DNA from: Thiofilum sp.
GTDB lineage: Bacteria; Pseudomonadota; Gammaproteobacteria; Thiotrichales; Thiotrichaceae
Length of the DNA: 64,000 nt
Assembly (NCBI RefSeq): GCF_016711335.1
Contig: NZ_JADJTF010000001.1
Location: 2,294,001 to 2,358,000 of the forward strand
Reading direction: 5' to 3'
Under the pieces are notes generated by a model. It was not told the DNA's origin. It saw nothing but the letters and a program-made list of their open reading frames with translations, and ran no database searches. Positions 26,221 through 33,743 of the stretch are shown piece after piece. The translations under genes were made by a program, and so were the position numbers. Numbering within the stretch: the stretch's first letter is position 1; each line of letters opens with the position of its first letter.

Positions 26221-26673
26221 ATGCGACTGTTCAAATTATTCAATTTCATGCCTTTGTTACTGCTGGTGACATTAGGCAGTGCTCAAGCAGCAGGTAAGCC
26301 CCTTGATCTTAGGCCGTATAAAGGTAAGGTGGTGATGGTAGATTTTTGGGCTTCTTGGTGTCCACCCTGTAAAAACTCGTTTCCTTGGCTTAATAAAATG
26401 GTACGGGAAAAATCCGCTCAAGGCTTAGTAGTAATTGGAGTAAATGTGGATGAAAATTCTGCGGACGCAAAACGCTTTCTAGCCCAGATTCCAGCTAAAT
26501 TCCCGATTATTTATGATCCTAAAGGTGAATATCCTAGTTATTACAATATTCCGGGCATGCCCAGTACCATTATCTTTGACCGTAATGGTAAAAAGGTTTA
26601 TATGCACCAAGGTTTTAGATTAACCAAAGTGATGGAATATGAGGCTGCACTGAATCAGGCATTAAAGCGATAA
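26221..26673 (+). CDS. TlpA-like periplasmic thioredoxin
   Basis: This 150-residue exported thioredoxin-fold protein begins with a signal peptide ending near GSAQAA. The active site WCPPC lies in VMVDFWASWCPPCKNSF, and the cis-Pro loop in GMPSTIIFD. Proteins of this TlpA/ResA type reduce envelope disulfides, and DsbD just upstream is a likely electron donor. TlpA-like genes also accompany DUF4266-DUF3570-ApbE clusters, which follow here after one opposite-strand gene. Its last 59 bases overlap the 3' end of the convergent methyltransferase gene. Confidence 0.9.
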   Translation: MRLFKLFNFMPLLLLVTLGSAQAAGKPLDLRPYKGKVVMVDFWASWCPPCKNSFPWLNKMVREKSAQGLVVIGVNVDENSADAKRFLAQIPAKFPIIYDPKGEYPSYYNIPGMPSTIIFDRNGKKVYMHQGFRLTKVMEYEAALNQALKR

Positions 26674-27505
26674 AAGCACTCATAGGTCGACCATCATTCA
26701 GATAAATAATGTCATCTACAAGAATAGTAGCAGGGTGAAATAGGCTAGCTAATTCACCTTGCTTTAATAAAAATTTAGGGTTACGTGGTCCACCTAATAA
26801 TTCACAACCTTCCATAAAGGTTTGATATAAGAAAACACCTTTAGACTGGAGTAATTTCTGCATCGCTGGAAATAAAGGACGATGCAAATAGCGCACACCA
26901 TAAATTAAATCAAACGAGTGAGCAGGTAAGTTAGCTAATGGATTATCAGCCGTTTCTAAATCTATTTGTAAGGTAGTAACGGTTACTTGATTATGTACAG
27001 CTAAATCTTGAGTACGCTGTAATGCACCGCTTAAATGATCAATCCCCGTCATTTGCCAACCATGTTTAGCTAAATACACTAAATCGCGTCCTGCCCCACA
27101 ACCTATATCTAAACCTTGACCTGCTTGAATCTGATAGCGCGGCATAATGTCTTTAACAAAATGCTCAATTAAAGGGGCTGGCTGCCATAAATAAGTGCGA
27201 GCGGCTCCTGTTTCGAGTTGGTTATTAAGCGCTAATTGTTGTGCTAGTGTTTCAGTCCAAAGCATAGTTTGAATAATGCGATAACCTTTATCCGTTAAAA
27301 AAGCCTGAGCTTGTGCTTGAGTACTAGCATCAACCCATAATGCTAAAGGCTCCGAACGCATGGGTAATTCATGCATACGTGCAAATAACTCAGGCGCTGG
27401 AATAGAAATAGCCCCCGCTTTATGACCAGCTAAAAAGGCCTCCTCACTGCGACAATCGATGCTTGCTAGCACTCCACTGGAGGTGGATTGTGATATACTT
27501 GGCAT
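26615..27505 (-). CDS. Rhodanese-domain / SAM-dependent methyltransferase fusion
   Basis: This 296-residue two-domain protein has a rhodanese-like domain at residues 1-95 (IDCRSEEAFLAGHKAGAISI). The Cys expected in the rhodanese loop is replaced (ALWVDASTQ), so it is probably a non-catalytic rhodanese. A class I methyltransferase domain follows from about 110, with motif I GLDIGCGAGRDLVYLAKHGW and a TehB-like layout (TGIDHLSGALQ). The substrate is unknown; TehB-type enzymes methylate tellurite and similar compounds. It lies between the TlpA-like gene and the DUF4266 gene on the opposite strand and overlaps the former by 59 bases. Confidence 0.85.
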   Translation of the reverse strand: MPSISQSTSSGVLASIDCRSEEAFLAGHKAGAISIPAPELFARMHELPMRSEPLALWVDASTQAQAQAFLTDKGYRIIQTMLWTETLAQQLALNNQLETGAARTYLWQPAPLIEHFVKDIMPRYQIQAGQGLDIGCGAGRDLVYLAKHGWQMTGIDHLSGALQRTQDLAVHNQVTVTTLQIDLETADNPLANLPAHSFDLIYGVRYLHRPLFPAMQKLLQSKGVFLYQTFMEGCELLGGPRNPKFLLKQGELASLFHPATILVDDIIYLNDGRPMSAFIALMPDSVQPHIPSLWLI

Positions 27506-27544
27506 AGTGTTTTGAAAGCCTCTTATGGATGAGTGTTAAGCCCT

Positions 27545-27763
27545 ATGCTAATACGAATTGGTTTGCCTGTGTTGCTAGTTTGTAGTCTTACTGCATGTGC
27601 TAACCCTGCGGTCAAACCGTGGGAGCGTGGTGTATTAGCCGAACCTGCAATGACGTTTGGACATGATGCGCTCAAGGACAGTATTGCGGATCATGTGTAT
27701 TTTTCTAAAGAGGCGACCAGTGGTGGACGCTCTATTGCCGGAGGAGGCTGTGGATGCAATTAA
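27545..27763 (+). CDS. DUF4266 lipoprotein with C-terminal Cys-Gly-Cys
   Basis: This very small lipoprotein (72 residues from ATG 27545) has a lipobox L-T-A-C in LLVCSLTACANPAVKPWERG, so it should be lipid-anchored. The mature part is DUF4266-like (ERGVLAEPAMTF, DHVYFSKEATSGG) and ends GGGCGCN. The two terminal cysteines suggest a redox or metal-binding tail, or a substrate for the neighbouring thioredoxin. A GTG at 27533 is an alternative start; neither start has a convincing ribosome site. The end overlaps the DUF3570 start by 10 bases, so the two are translationally coupled. Confidence 0.85.
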   Translation: MLIRIGLPVLLVCSLTACANPAVKPWERGVLAEPAMTFGHDALKDSIADHVYFSKEATSGGRSIAGGGCGCN

Positions 27764-28968
27764 GCACTTGGCAATCATTAGCACTCGCCGCCGCTAGTTT
27801 AGTAGGCACATCGAGCGTGCAAGCCGCCCAATGGGAGCATGATGCAGCCTTATTATATTACGGTGAATCCGATGAGCGCGTGCAGGCAGGTAGTATTAAA
27901 TACCAAGGCAAACGTGGAGCTGATGAAGATGATAAATTCACCGTTACCGCTGGGGTAGATGCTTTAACCGGAGCTTCGCCTTTAGGGGTTGCACCGAGTT
28001 ATAACGCCCAAACCATGACCAGCCCTTCGGGTAAAACCATTCAAATTCCCGCCGGACAACTTCCCCTCGATGATAGTTTTAAAGATGTACGGGTATCCGG
28101 TGCATTGCAATGGGATAAAGGCATTAATGAGCAGTGGCGGCATAATAGCGGTGTGACTTTTTCCAAAGAGTATGACTATTTACACACGGGAGTAAACAGT
28201 ACCCTAAGTCGTAATGTTAATAATAAAAACACAACGCTCAGTGCTGGAGTGGCCTTAGGTTATGATCAAGTACAGGCTATTGAGGGTAAACCGGTTCCTT
28301 TAACGCTAGCAGGTAGTGCGCGCGCGGGCGATGGGACAAAAAAGAATGCTGAAGTGATGCTAGGGGTGACTCAAGTTTTGTCTAAACGAGCGATTGCCCA
28401 GCTTAATTACAGCTATAGCCAAGCCTCTGGTTATCTCAATGATCCGTATAAATATATCAGTATTACCACCCCAGCGGGTGTAGTGAACGAGAACCGCTAT
28501 GAGGCTCGCCCTGATACGCGCAAAGGTCATACTGTTTACGCAGCGCTCAAATATAAAGCGAATGATAAAACCACACTCACCAGTAGTGTACGCTTACAGC
28601 AAAACGATTGGGGTACGGATTCATTCACGGCTGAACAAGCAGTGCGCTTTGATTTAGGCAATGAGCGCAGTATTGAGCCAAGCGTGCGCTTTTATCATCA
28701 GAAAGCGGCTGATTTTTATAAGCCACAACTCTTAACTACGGAAGCATTACCGCACTATGCCTCAGCCGATTATCGCTTGGCTGAGTTTAATGCTTATACG
28801 GTGGGAGCCACCTACCGCTGGAAAGGCAGCAAAAACAAAGAGTGGCGCATCACAGGTGAGTACTATAAACAAAAGCCTAAAGCTGTTGCCTTGACAGCAG
28901 GACAAGCAGGTTTGAATGCGAATCCGGGGTTTGAGGCGGTCATGGTATCGCTAGGTGTGAAGTTTTAA
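27754..28968 (+). CDS. DUF3570 protein, probable outer-membrane beta-barrel with flavinylation motif
   Basis: This 404-residue exported protein has a signal peptide ending SSVQAA. Alternating short beta strands run throughout and the last residue is Phe (VMVSLGVKF), as in outer-membrane barrels. It matches the DUF3570 pattern. Residues 69-75 read D-A-L-T-G-A-S, the form of the D-x-x-(S/T)-G-A-(S/T) site to which ApbE attaches FMN in NqrC-type proteins. The apbE gene follows 3 bases later. I infer that it is flavinylated on Ser75, which would make it a flavin-carrying envelope protein. This is not proven. Confidence 0.85.
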   Translation: MQLSTWQSLALAAASLVGTSSVQAAQWEHDAALLYYGESDERVQAGSIKYQGKRGADEDDKFTVTAGVDALTGASPLGVAPSYNAQTMTSPSGKTIQIPAGQLPLDDSFKDVRVSGALQWDKGINEQWRHNSGVTFSKEYDYLHTGVNSTLSRNVNNKNTTLSAGVALGYDQVQAIEGKPVPLTLAGSARAGDGTKKNAEVMLGVTQVLSKRAIAQLNYSYSQASGYLNDPYKYISITTPAGVVNENRYEARPDTRKGHTVYAALKYKANDKTTLTSSVRLQQNDWGTDSFTAEQAVRFDLGNERSIEPSVRFYHQKAADFYKPQLLTTEALPHYASADYRLAEFNAYTVGATYRWKGSKNKEWRITGEYYKQKPKAVALTAGQAGLNANPGFEAVMVSLGVKF

Positions 28969-28970
28969 AG

Positions 28971-29858
28971 GTGACTTTGCAGCTACAAGCAACTGAGCAC
29001 GGTTGGGCTGGCTATTTTCAGGCAATGGCTAGCCCTTGTATGATTTTACTAGAGCAAGCTCTGCCCTATGAGCAGGCTTATCAAAACCTAATGCACCTCG
29101 CTCAAGAGGTGTGGCGCATTGAGCATAAATATTCACGTTATCAATCTGATTCGGTATTAAGCCATATTAATCAAAATGCAGGTCAAGTGACGGCTATTGA
29201 TACTGAAACCTATCAACTCCTGTTTGTAGCTCAACTATTATGGCAATTAAGCGCGGGGCGTTTTGATGCTACCAGTGGCGTATTGCGTCGTGTGTGGCGC
29301 TTTAAGGGACAAAACTCTATCCCCACTCAAGAGCAAATTAATGAGCTATTGCCTTTTGTTGGCTGGGATAAGGTCAAATTAACTACCGAGCATATTAAGT
29401 TACAAAGGGGTATGCAGCTTGATTTAGGTGGGGTAGGGAAAGAGTACGCCGCAGATCGCTGTGCTCATTTAGCGGGTGAGTTAGGTTTAGACCATTGTTT
29501 AATCAATCTGGGGGGAGATATTGCTACTGATGGTCGACGTGCTAATGGCGAGGCGTGGCAGATTGGGATTGAAGATAGTCAGCAAGTGGGGAAAGTAGGG
29601 CAAACTGTACCGCTCTTGCAAGGCGGAATGGCTACCAGTGGTGATAGTTTTCGTTTTGTCGAAGTGGGGGGACAGCGTTATAGCCATATACTAGATGCAC
29701 GCACGGGCTGGCCTGTAACGGGTGCACCGCGCTCAGTCACAGTAGCTGCTCCTAATTGCACCGAGGCGGGCATGTTAAGCACTTTAGCGCTATTACATGA
29801 CGCAGCAGCAGAGCCTTTTTTAAAGCAAAGCGGGCGTCCCTTTTGGTTGCAGTGGTAG
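28971..29858 (+). CDS. apbE: FAD:protein FMN transferase ApbE
   Basis: ApbE moves FMN from FAD onto a Ser/Thr of exported proteins. The 295-residue protein shows the family motifs: ASPCMILLEQ near the start, DATSGVLRRVWRFK, LDLGGVGKEYAADR, INLGGDIATDG, and RYSHILDARTGWPV with the catalytic region. No signal peptide is evident from GTG 28971, which is unusual for a periplasmic enzyme. Either the export signal is atypical, or it is cytoplasmic, or the true start differs. It is the last gene of the DUF4266-DUF3570-apbE operon, with DUF3570 its likely target. Confidence 0.93.
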   Translation: MTLQLQATEHGWAGYFQAMASPCMILLEQALPYEQAYQNLMHLAQEVWRIEHKYSRYQSDSVLSHINQNAGQVTAIDTETYQLLFVAQLLWQLSAGRFDATSGVLRRVWRFKGQNSIPTQEQINELLPFVGWDKVKLTTEHIKLQRGMQLDLGGVGKEYAADRCAHLAGELGLDHCLINLGGDIATDGRRANGEAWQIGIEDSQQVGKVGQTVPLLQGGMATSGDSFRFVEVGGQRYSHILDARTGWPVTGAPRSVTVAAPNCTEAGMLSTLALLHDAAAEPFLKQSGRPFWLQW

Positions 29859-29872
29859 CGCTTAGGATTGCT

Positions 29873-30409
29873 CTAAGATTGTTCTAAACAGGGATGCTCC
29901 GCATTAAAGGCTTTGACAGGTTTTTGCGGTAATTGATTGAGAGGCCAATGTTCTGGAAAGGTATAACCCTCACCACTGAGTTGTTTGCGTTCTTCCCAAA
30001 TCTTTTTACCGCGACTGGAAAAATAAATACGGTATTCATAGGTAGTATTATTCACTGCACTCGCTCGCACAAAGGCAAAGCGTAGACGGCTTTTGATGTC
30101 ATAATATAAATCAGTCTGTACCACCGAATCATCTGAGCCACCAGCAAAAGTATATAACTGTGCTATGCCTTGTGAGTTGCTATATAAATGGCGCTCACCG
30201 TCAGCGTGAGGTTGACAGTATTCAAAAATCCGACTTTTTTTATTAAGTTGTCCCGCCTGTTTAGCATTTTGAATACTATTAAAAATGCCACGTATGGTGA
30301 CAATATCAGGATGATTAAACCAATTATTAGCCGTAATAGGCTCCGCTTGAATAGTTAAGCTCAAGCTCATTAGCAACATACCGCCACTGATTACTGCTAA
30401 AGGTTTCAT
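29873..30409 (-). CDS. Exported hypothetical protein
   Basis: This 178-residue protein has a clear signal peptide (SGGMLLMSLSLTIQA, then EPITANNW). The mature part is alpha/beta with many aromatic residues (YTFAGGSDDSVVQTDLYYDI, TYEYRIYFSSRGKKIWEERK) and two cysteines. It looks periplasmic. It is convergent with apbE (14-base gap) and lies 10 bases downstream of the PhnA-type gene on the same strand, so it may share that transcript. No family recognised. Confidence 0.7.
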   Translation of the reverse strand: MKPLAVISGGMLLMSLSLTIQAEPITANNWFNHPDIVTIRGIFNSIQNAKQAGQLNKKSRIFEYCQPHADGERHLYSNSQGIAQLYTFAGGSDDSVVQTDLYYDIKSRLRFAFVRASAVNNTTYEYRIYFSSRGKKIWEERKQLSGEGYTFPEHWPLNQLPQKPVKAFNAEHPCLEQS

Positions 30410-30419
30410 AGTGTCGTCT

Positions 30420-30761
30420 CTACGCTTTCTTCACAAACTCTGATTTTAATTGCATTGCGCCGATGCCTTCAATCTTGCAATCAATATTATGATCGCCTTC
30501 GACTAAACGAATATTTTTTACTTTAGTACCCACTTTCACTACTAAAGACGAGCCTTTGACTTTGAGATTTTTAATCACGGTCACGCTATCGCCATCTTGT
30601 AGGGGATTACCATTTGCATCAATCACTTGCAACGCTGCGTCACTGGTTTCAACCGGTGCGTCTTTTGACCATTCGTGTCCACATTCAGGGCAAATGTATT
30701 GATTGTTATCCTCGTAAGTATAGGTCGAGTGGCATTGAGGGCAGGGTGGAAAATCATTCAT
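30420..30761 (-). CDS. phnA: PhnA/YjdM-family zinc-ribbon protein
   Basis: This 113-residue protein has an N-terminal zinc ribbon (PPCPQCHSTYTYEDNNQYIC then PECGHEW). A PhnA-type barrel follows (VTVIKNLKVKGSSLVVKVGT, VEGDHNIDCKIEGIGAMQLK, ending FVKKA). The name comes from the phosphonate gene region of E. coli, but the protein's function is not settled. A longer frame reaches 30857, yet the conserved start is ATG 30761, with AAGGA upstream and a length matching E. coli YjdM. Confidence 0.92.
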   Translation of the reverse strand: MNDFPPCPQCHSTYTYEDNNQYICPECGHEWSKDAPVETSDAALQVIDANGNPLQDGDSVTVIKNLKVKGSSLVVKVGTKVKNIRLVEGDHNIDCKIEGIGAMQLKSEFVKKA

Positions 30762-30829
30762 CTTAAATCCTTCAGGGGCTAAAGCAGGCAAAAATGGGGC
30801 GAAGTGTAGCAGATAACTTGATTTAGACG

Positions 30830-31399
30830 TTAAAGAGTTTGTTGTCCTAAAATCCAAGGCAGTAATCTCGCCATATTACGCGCATCATCAATACCGCGAT
30901 GATGAGTGCCTTGTAGCGTTAGTCGCGCTAACCTTAGCGCATAATTCATCCCATACGCTTTAGGTAATTGCTGAGTGGTGGAAAAGAGCTTTTTAATATT
31001 TACATGCGGTGCGTCTATGGGAAAGGGTAACTGATGATACTCACTATCTTGTCTTAATTGGTTATAGTCGTAATCACCCCAAGAACAAAATACTATATTT
31101 TCATAAGGTTGCAACCAGTGCTGCAAGGTTTGAATCGCTTCAGGATAGGTGGGGGCGCTATCCACATCGGTTTGCTCAATCGTGGTTAAGGTGGTGCAAA
31201 ACGGTGTGAGAATCGGGTGGCGCATAGGCTTAATAAAGGTATTAAACTCAGCGACTATTTGTAAAGAGGAGGCGTCAACCATCACTGCACCGATCTCAAT
31301 GGTTTCCATCGCTTTGCGCGGCACAGTATTTTGATCGCAACAAGTGGCTTCTAAATCAATGATTAAGTAATAAGAATAGGGGGATAAAGGATGTGTCAT
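30830..31399 (-). CDS. DEDDh 3'-5' exonuclease (ERI-1/KapD-like)
   Basis: This 189-residue RNase T/DnaQ-fold exonuclease has all five acidic and histidine residues: D and E in LIIDLEATC, D in WGDYDYNQL, and H and D in HHRGIDDARNMARL. The DLEATC opening is typical of the ERI-1/KapD group, which trims RNA 3' ends. The exact substrate is unknown. Its start overlaps by 4 bases (ATGA) the stop of the small gene at 31396-31650, so the two are coupled. Confidence 0.9.
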   Translation of the reverse strand: MTHPLSPYSYYLIIDLEATCCDQNTVPRKAMETIEIGAVMVDASSLQIVAEFNTFIKPMRHPILTPFCTTLTTIEQTDVDSAPTYPEAIQTLQHWLQPYENIVFCSWGDYDYNQLRQDSEYHQLPFPIDAPHVNIKKLFSTTQQLPKAYGMNYALRLARLTLQGTHHRGIDDARNMARLLPWILGQQTL

Positions 31400-31650
31400 G
31401 TACGTTGTATGTGTTTACCTAGTTTATAATCTACGCTGGTTTGCCATGCATCTTGTTCTTGTGCGATTAAGGCAGGATTAGCATAGCGTTTTAAGCTACC
31501 TCGTAAACTTTTCTTATGAACAATAGTTGGCATAATTTTTTGGGGAGCTGTGAGTACAATAATTTCTACTTCTTGCCCCCAAAACTGTTTAGGTAGTTGG
31601 AGATGGATTTCTCCATTAGCTACGGTTTGAATGCTGCGTAGGGCTTCCAT
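31396..31650 (-). CDS. Small antitoxin-like protein
   Basis: This 84-residue protein begins with a beta-rich AbrB/DUF2281-like segment (SIQTVANGEIHLQLPKQFWG, EVEIIVLTA). It ends with a helical tail containing LRGSLKRYANPALIAQEQDA. That layout is seen in short antitoxins of PIN-domain toxin pairs. No toxin lies beside it; the coupled downstream gene is the DEDDh exonuclease, which would be an unusual partner. It is therefore an orphan antitoxin-like gene or a small regulator. Confidence 0.55.
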   Translation of the reverse strand: MEALRSIQTVANGEIHLQLPKQFWGQEVEIIVLTAPQKIMPTIVHKKSLRGSLKRYANPALIAQEQDAWQTSVDYKLGKHIQRT

Positions 31651-31806
31651 TAAGCAATGCCTCTCTAGATAAGTTAGTGCAAGGATAGCATTATGAGTTC
31701 AAGATAGGAGTGATATTCTGAAAATAAGAATATCGGAATAGATACTAAAAAATACCCTGTAAAAATATGTAAAGCTATCCTTATCACTAATCAGCCAGTA
31801 TGGGCA

Positions 31807-32166
31807 TTAAGCGAGCGCTGCATTCACCTTTTGTAGGAATACATTTTCACGGCTATCTTCGCCATCGGCTTTGACGACCGCTTCAAGCATTTTGATACAG
31901 GAGTCTTTTAAATCAGTACCTTTAAAAAATGCACATTGAGTGGTAATAAAGGTATCAAAGGTGGTCTCGCTTTCAATAGCTTTACGGACTGAGGCGGTTT
32001 CGCGCATAGCGAATAAACCGATTTCTTTCATTGAGTCCCATTTCAGAGTATTGAGCAGCTTTTTAAACGCTTCTTCTTCGGCGAGTGATAGACGTTTATC
32101 TTGATAGCGTGCAGCGAGCATGAGTTTAACAAGTGCTTCGTTTTGAGCTTGAGTGAGTGTAGTCAT
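31807..32166 (-). CDS. TerB-like helical protein
   Basis: This 119-residue all-helical cytoplasmic protein resembles the TerB/TerB-like fold: ALVKLMLAARYQDKRLSLAE with the acidic L-x-x-x-E at the first helix pair and a later AVVKADGEDSRENVFLQKV. In that fold such acidic loops bind metal. The biological role is unknown, and no other ter gene lies nearby. It is a single gene with its own spacing on both sides. Confidence 0.6.
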   Translation of the reverse strand: MTTLTQAQNEALVKLMLAARYQDKRLSLAEEEAFKKLLNTLKWDSMKEIGLFAMRETASVRKAIESETTFDTFITTQCAFFKGTDLKDSCIKMLEAVVKADGEDSRENVFLQKVNAALA

Positions 32167-32244
32167 GATTCAGCATTAGCCCTTTATGGATGTGGCAAAA
32201 ATAACACACAATGTAGCTTTGCTTAGCTGAATCGCACCTTGACA

Positions 32245-32694
32245 TTAGGTAGCTTTTGGCAGGCGTTGAATATACTTATAGGAAACCCGTTCAAACCCTA
32301 AATGTTCATAAAAAGCCTGTGCATCAGCACGTTGCAGACCAGTGGTGAGTTCCAATACTTGACAATGTTGCTCTAGAGCCTTTTGTTGTGCCTGTGCCAT
32401 TAATGCTTTACCTATCCCCCACCCGCGCAGTGCTTGATCCACGACTAAGGTCATAATACGACAGTAGCGTTCTGCACTAGGTAAGTAATCAAAGTAAATT
32501 AAGCTCATGACCCCAACCACTTTATTATCTAATATGGCAACATAAATAGCGGGATCATGAGCGGGGTTTAATAGCGGTTTAAGTTTATCCGCAGGGGTTT
32601 GATAGCCTAGTTGAGCCAATAATAAGGAAATAGCGGTAGCATCTTTAAGAGTGGCGGTGCGAATTGATAGAGGCAGCATGTTTTTAACGGTCAA
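32245..32694 (-). CDS. GNAT-family N-acetyltransferase
   Basis: This 149-residue acetyltransferase has the acetyl-CoA motif V-x-x-x-x-RGWGIGKALM (residues 85-100), preceded by the beta-4 strand ERYCRIMTLVVDQALRGWG. The C-terminal AQAFYEHLGFERVSYKYIQ closes the fold. The acceptor is unknown. Its start overlaps the stop of the 32691-33104 gene by 4 bases. A truncated second copy of its first codons lies at 33151-33225, on the other side of that gene. Confidence 0.9.
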   Translation of the reverse strand: MTVKNMLPLSIRTATLKDATAISLLLAQLGYQTPADKLKPLLNPAHDPAIYVAILDNKVVGVMSLIYFDYLPSAERYCRIMTLVVDQALRGWGIGKALMAQAQQKALEQHCQVLELTTGLQRADAQAFYEHLGFERVSYKYIQRLPKAT

Positions 32695-33104
32695 TACTTT
32701 TTATTCATATCTACAGTGAGCTTCGCAGAAGCTAACTCATCTTCATCAAAGGTAAAAGCCGATAAATTGATAATAAATTTTGTCAGTGGTATTTCTTTTG
32801 GAAGATCCATCTGCCAGACAAGATCAAAATCACCTTCTGGTTGAGGTAGTGGCTTGCCAATTTTGCCCAAAACTTCATTTAGATCATAGGTTTTCTTCCA
32901 AATACTAACCGAGCCAAGTTTTACTATGACATCTGCATAAGCACCTTCTTCCAGCGATCTTAAGAGACTACCTTGCAGTCTGCACTCAATCGTTTGTCCT
33001 GGATTAATACGAGTAGTTGAAACAGAAAACGAAGTAATTTTTAGCAACTCACAGGAGGCATCGCTAGTAATTGTATAAGACCAATTGCAAGTTTCTTGGG
33101 GCAT
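32691..33104 (-). CDS. Hypothetical protein upstream of the acetyltransferase
   Basis: This 137-residue protein has no signal peptide and is predicted mostly beta (SLEEGAYADVIVKLGSVSIW, ITSFSVSTTRINPGQTIECR), perhaps a single beta-sandwich domain similar in feel to lipid-transfer or ML-type folds. No family recognised. It sits between the acetyltransferase gene and a duplicate of that gene's start, as if inserted by a duplication event. It ends with ATGA coupling to the acetyltransferase. Confidence 0.6.
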   Translation of the reverse strand: MPQETCNWSYTITSDASCELLKITSFSVSTTRINPGQTIECRLQGSLLRSLEEGAYADVIVKLGSVSIWKKTYDLNEVLGKIGKPLPQPEGDFDLVWQMDLPKEIPLTKFIINLSAFTFDEDELASAKLTVDMNKKY

Positions 33105-33150
33105 AATAAAGTTCTTCAGGGGGGTGAAAAGCTTAAAAATATAACAAACC

Positions 33151-33225
33151 TTAGACCTTTACAAGTAGAGACTGGAAGGCGTCAGCGTCCTTAAAGGTAG
33201 TAGTGCGAATCGATAGAGGCAGCAT
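33151..33225 (-). pseudogene. Truncated copy of the acetyltransferase 5' end
   Basis: The minus-strand frame from ATG 33225 reads MLPLSIRTTTFKDADAFQSL, then LVKV and a stop. It matches the start of the complete GNAT gene (MLPLSIRTATLKDATAISLL) at most positions in protein and DNA. Only these ~24 codons remain. It shows that a duplication or insertion split an ancestral start region. Confidence 0.75.
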
Positions 33226-33334
33226 AAGATTAGTACTCATACACAGTGATCTCACTATAGTAGCAAAGTAATAGAGTCATTTTTAGGGATAGAGTACTTG
33301 TGTGAGCGCTATGTTTAATGCTACATAACGCTTT

Positions 33335-33679
33335 ATGAAACAGAGTCCTTATTTTTTACGCGGTCGTTTTTGGATTGAAAGCCCTACCGGAACCTTTCTA
33401 GGTCAGGGGCGTGTGGTGCTATTGGAGCATATTCGTACTTATGGTTCGATCAGTGCGGCGGCACGGGTGATGAATATGTCGTATCGTCAAGCATGGCAAT
33501 TAGTCAATACTATGAATAGTCATAGTACCGCGCCTTTGGTGGAAAGTGTGACCGGAGGTAAAGGTGGGGGTGGCGCTATATTAACCGCCACCGGTGAGCG
33601 AGCGATTAGTCTTTATTACGCGGTTAAACAAGATTTTGAGCAGTTTTTAGAGCAGCGTTCACAACAGTTAGACTGGTAA
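33335..33679 (+). CDS. ModE-like winged-helix regulator (DNA-binding domain only)
   Basis: This 114-residue protein matches the N-terminal domain of ModE. It has a winged helix-turn-helix with GRVVLLEHIRTYGSISAAAR, VMNMSYRQAWQLV and the glycine loop ESVTGGKGGGGAILTATGER. The molybdate-binding TOBE/molbindin domains of full ModE are absent, so it may be a constitutive or differently tuned repressor. It sits directly upstream of modAB, and a ModE-type operator lies between them. Confidence 0.9.
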   Translation: MKQSPYFLRGRFWIESPTGTFLGQGRVVLLEHIRTYGSISAAARVMNMSYRQAWQLVNTMNSHSTAPLVESVTGGKGGGGAILTATGERAISLYYAVKQDFEQFLEQRSQQLDW

Positions 33680-33694
33680 AAAATTTTTGCTCTG

Positions 33695-33718
33695 CGCTAT
33701 ATAAATTTGGGAATAACG
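33695..33718. promoter_or_regulatory. ModE-type operator upstream of modA
   Basis: CGCTATATA-AATTTG-GGAATAACG has the layout of the E. coli modA operator (CGTTATATT-N6-TACATAACG): two inverted CGxTAT/ATAxCG half-sites and a total of 24 bases. It lies 26-49 bases before the modA start, where it would cover the promoter. The ModE-like gene just upstream is the likely binder. Confidence 0.7.
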
Positions 33719-33743
33719 TAACCTACTGAAAAGGAATTAATTA

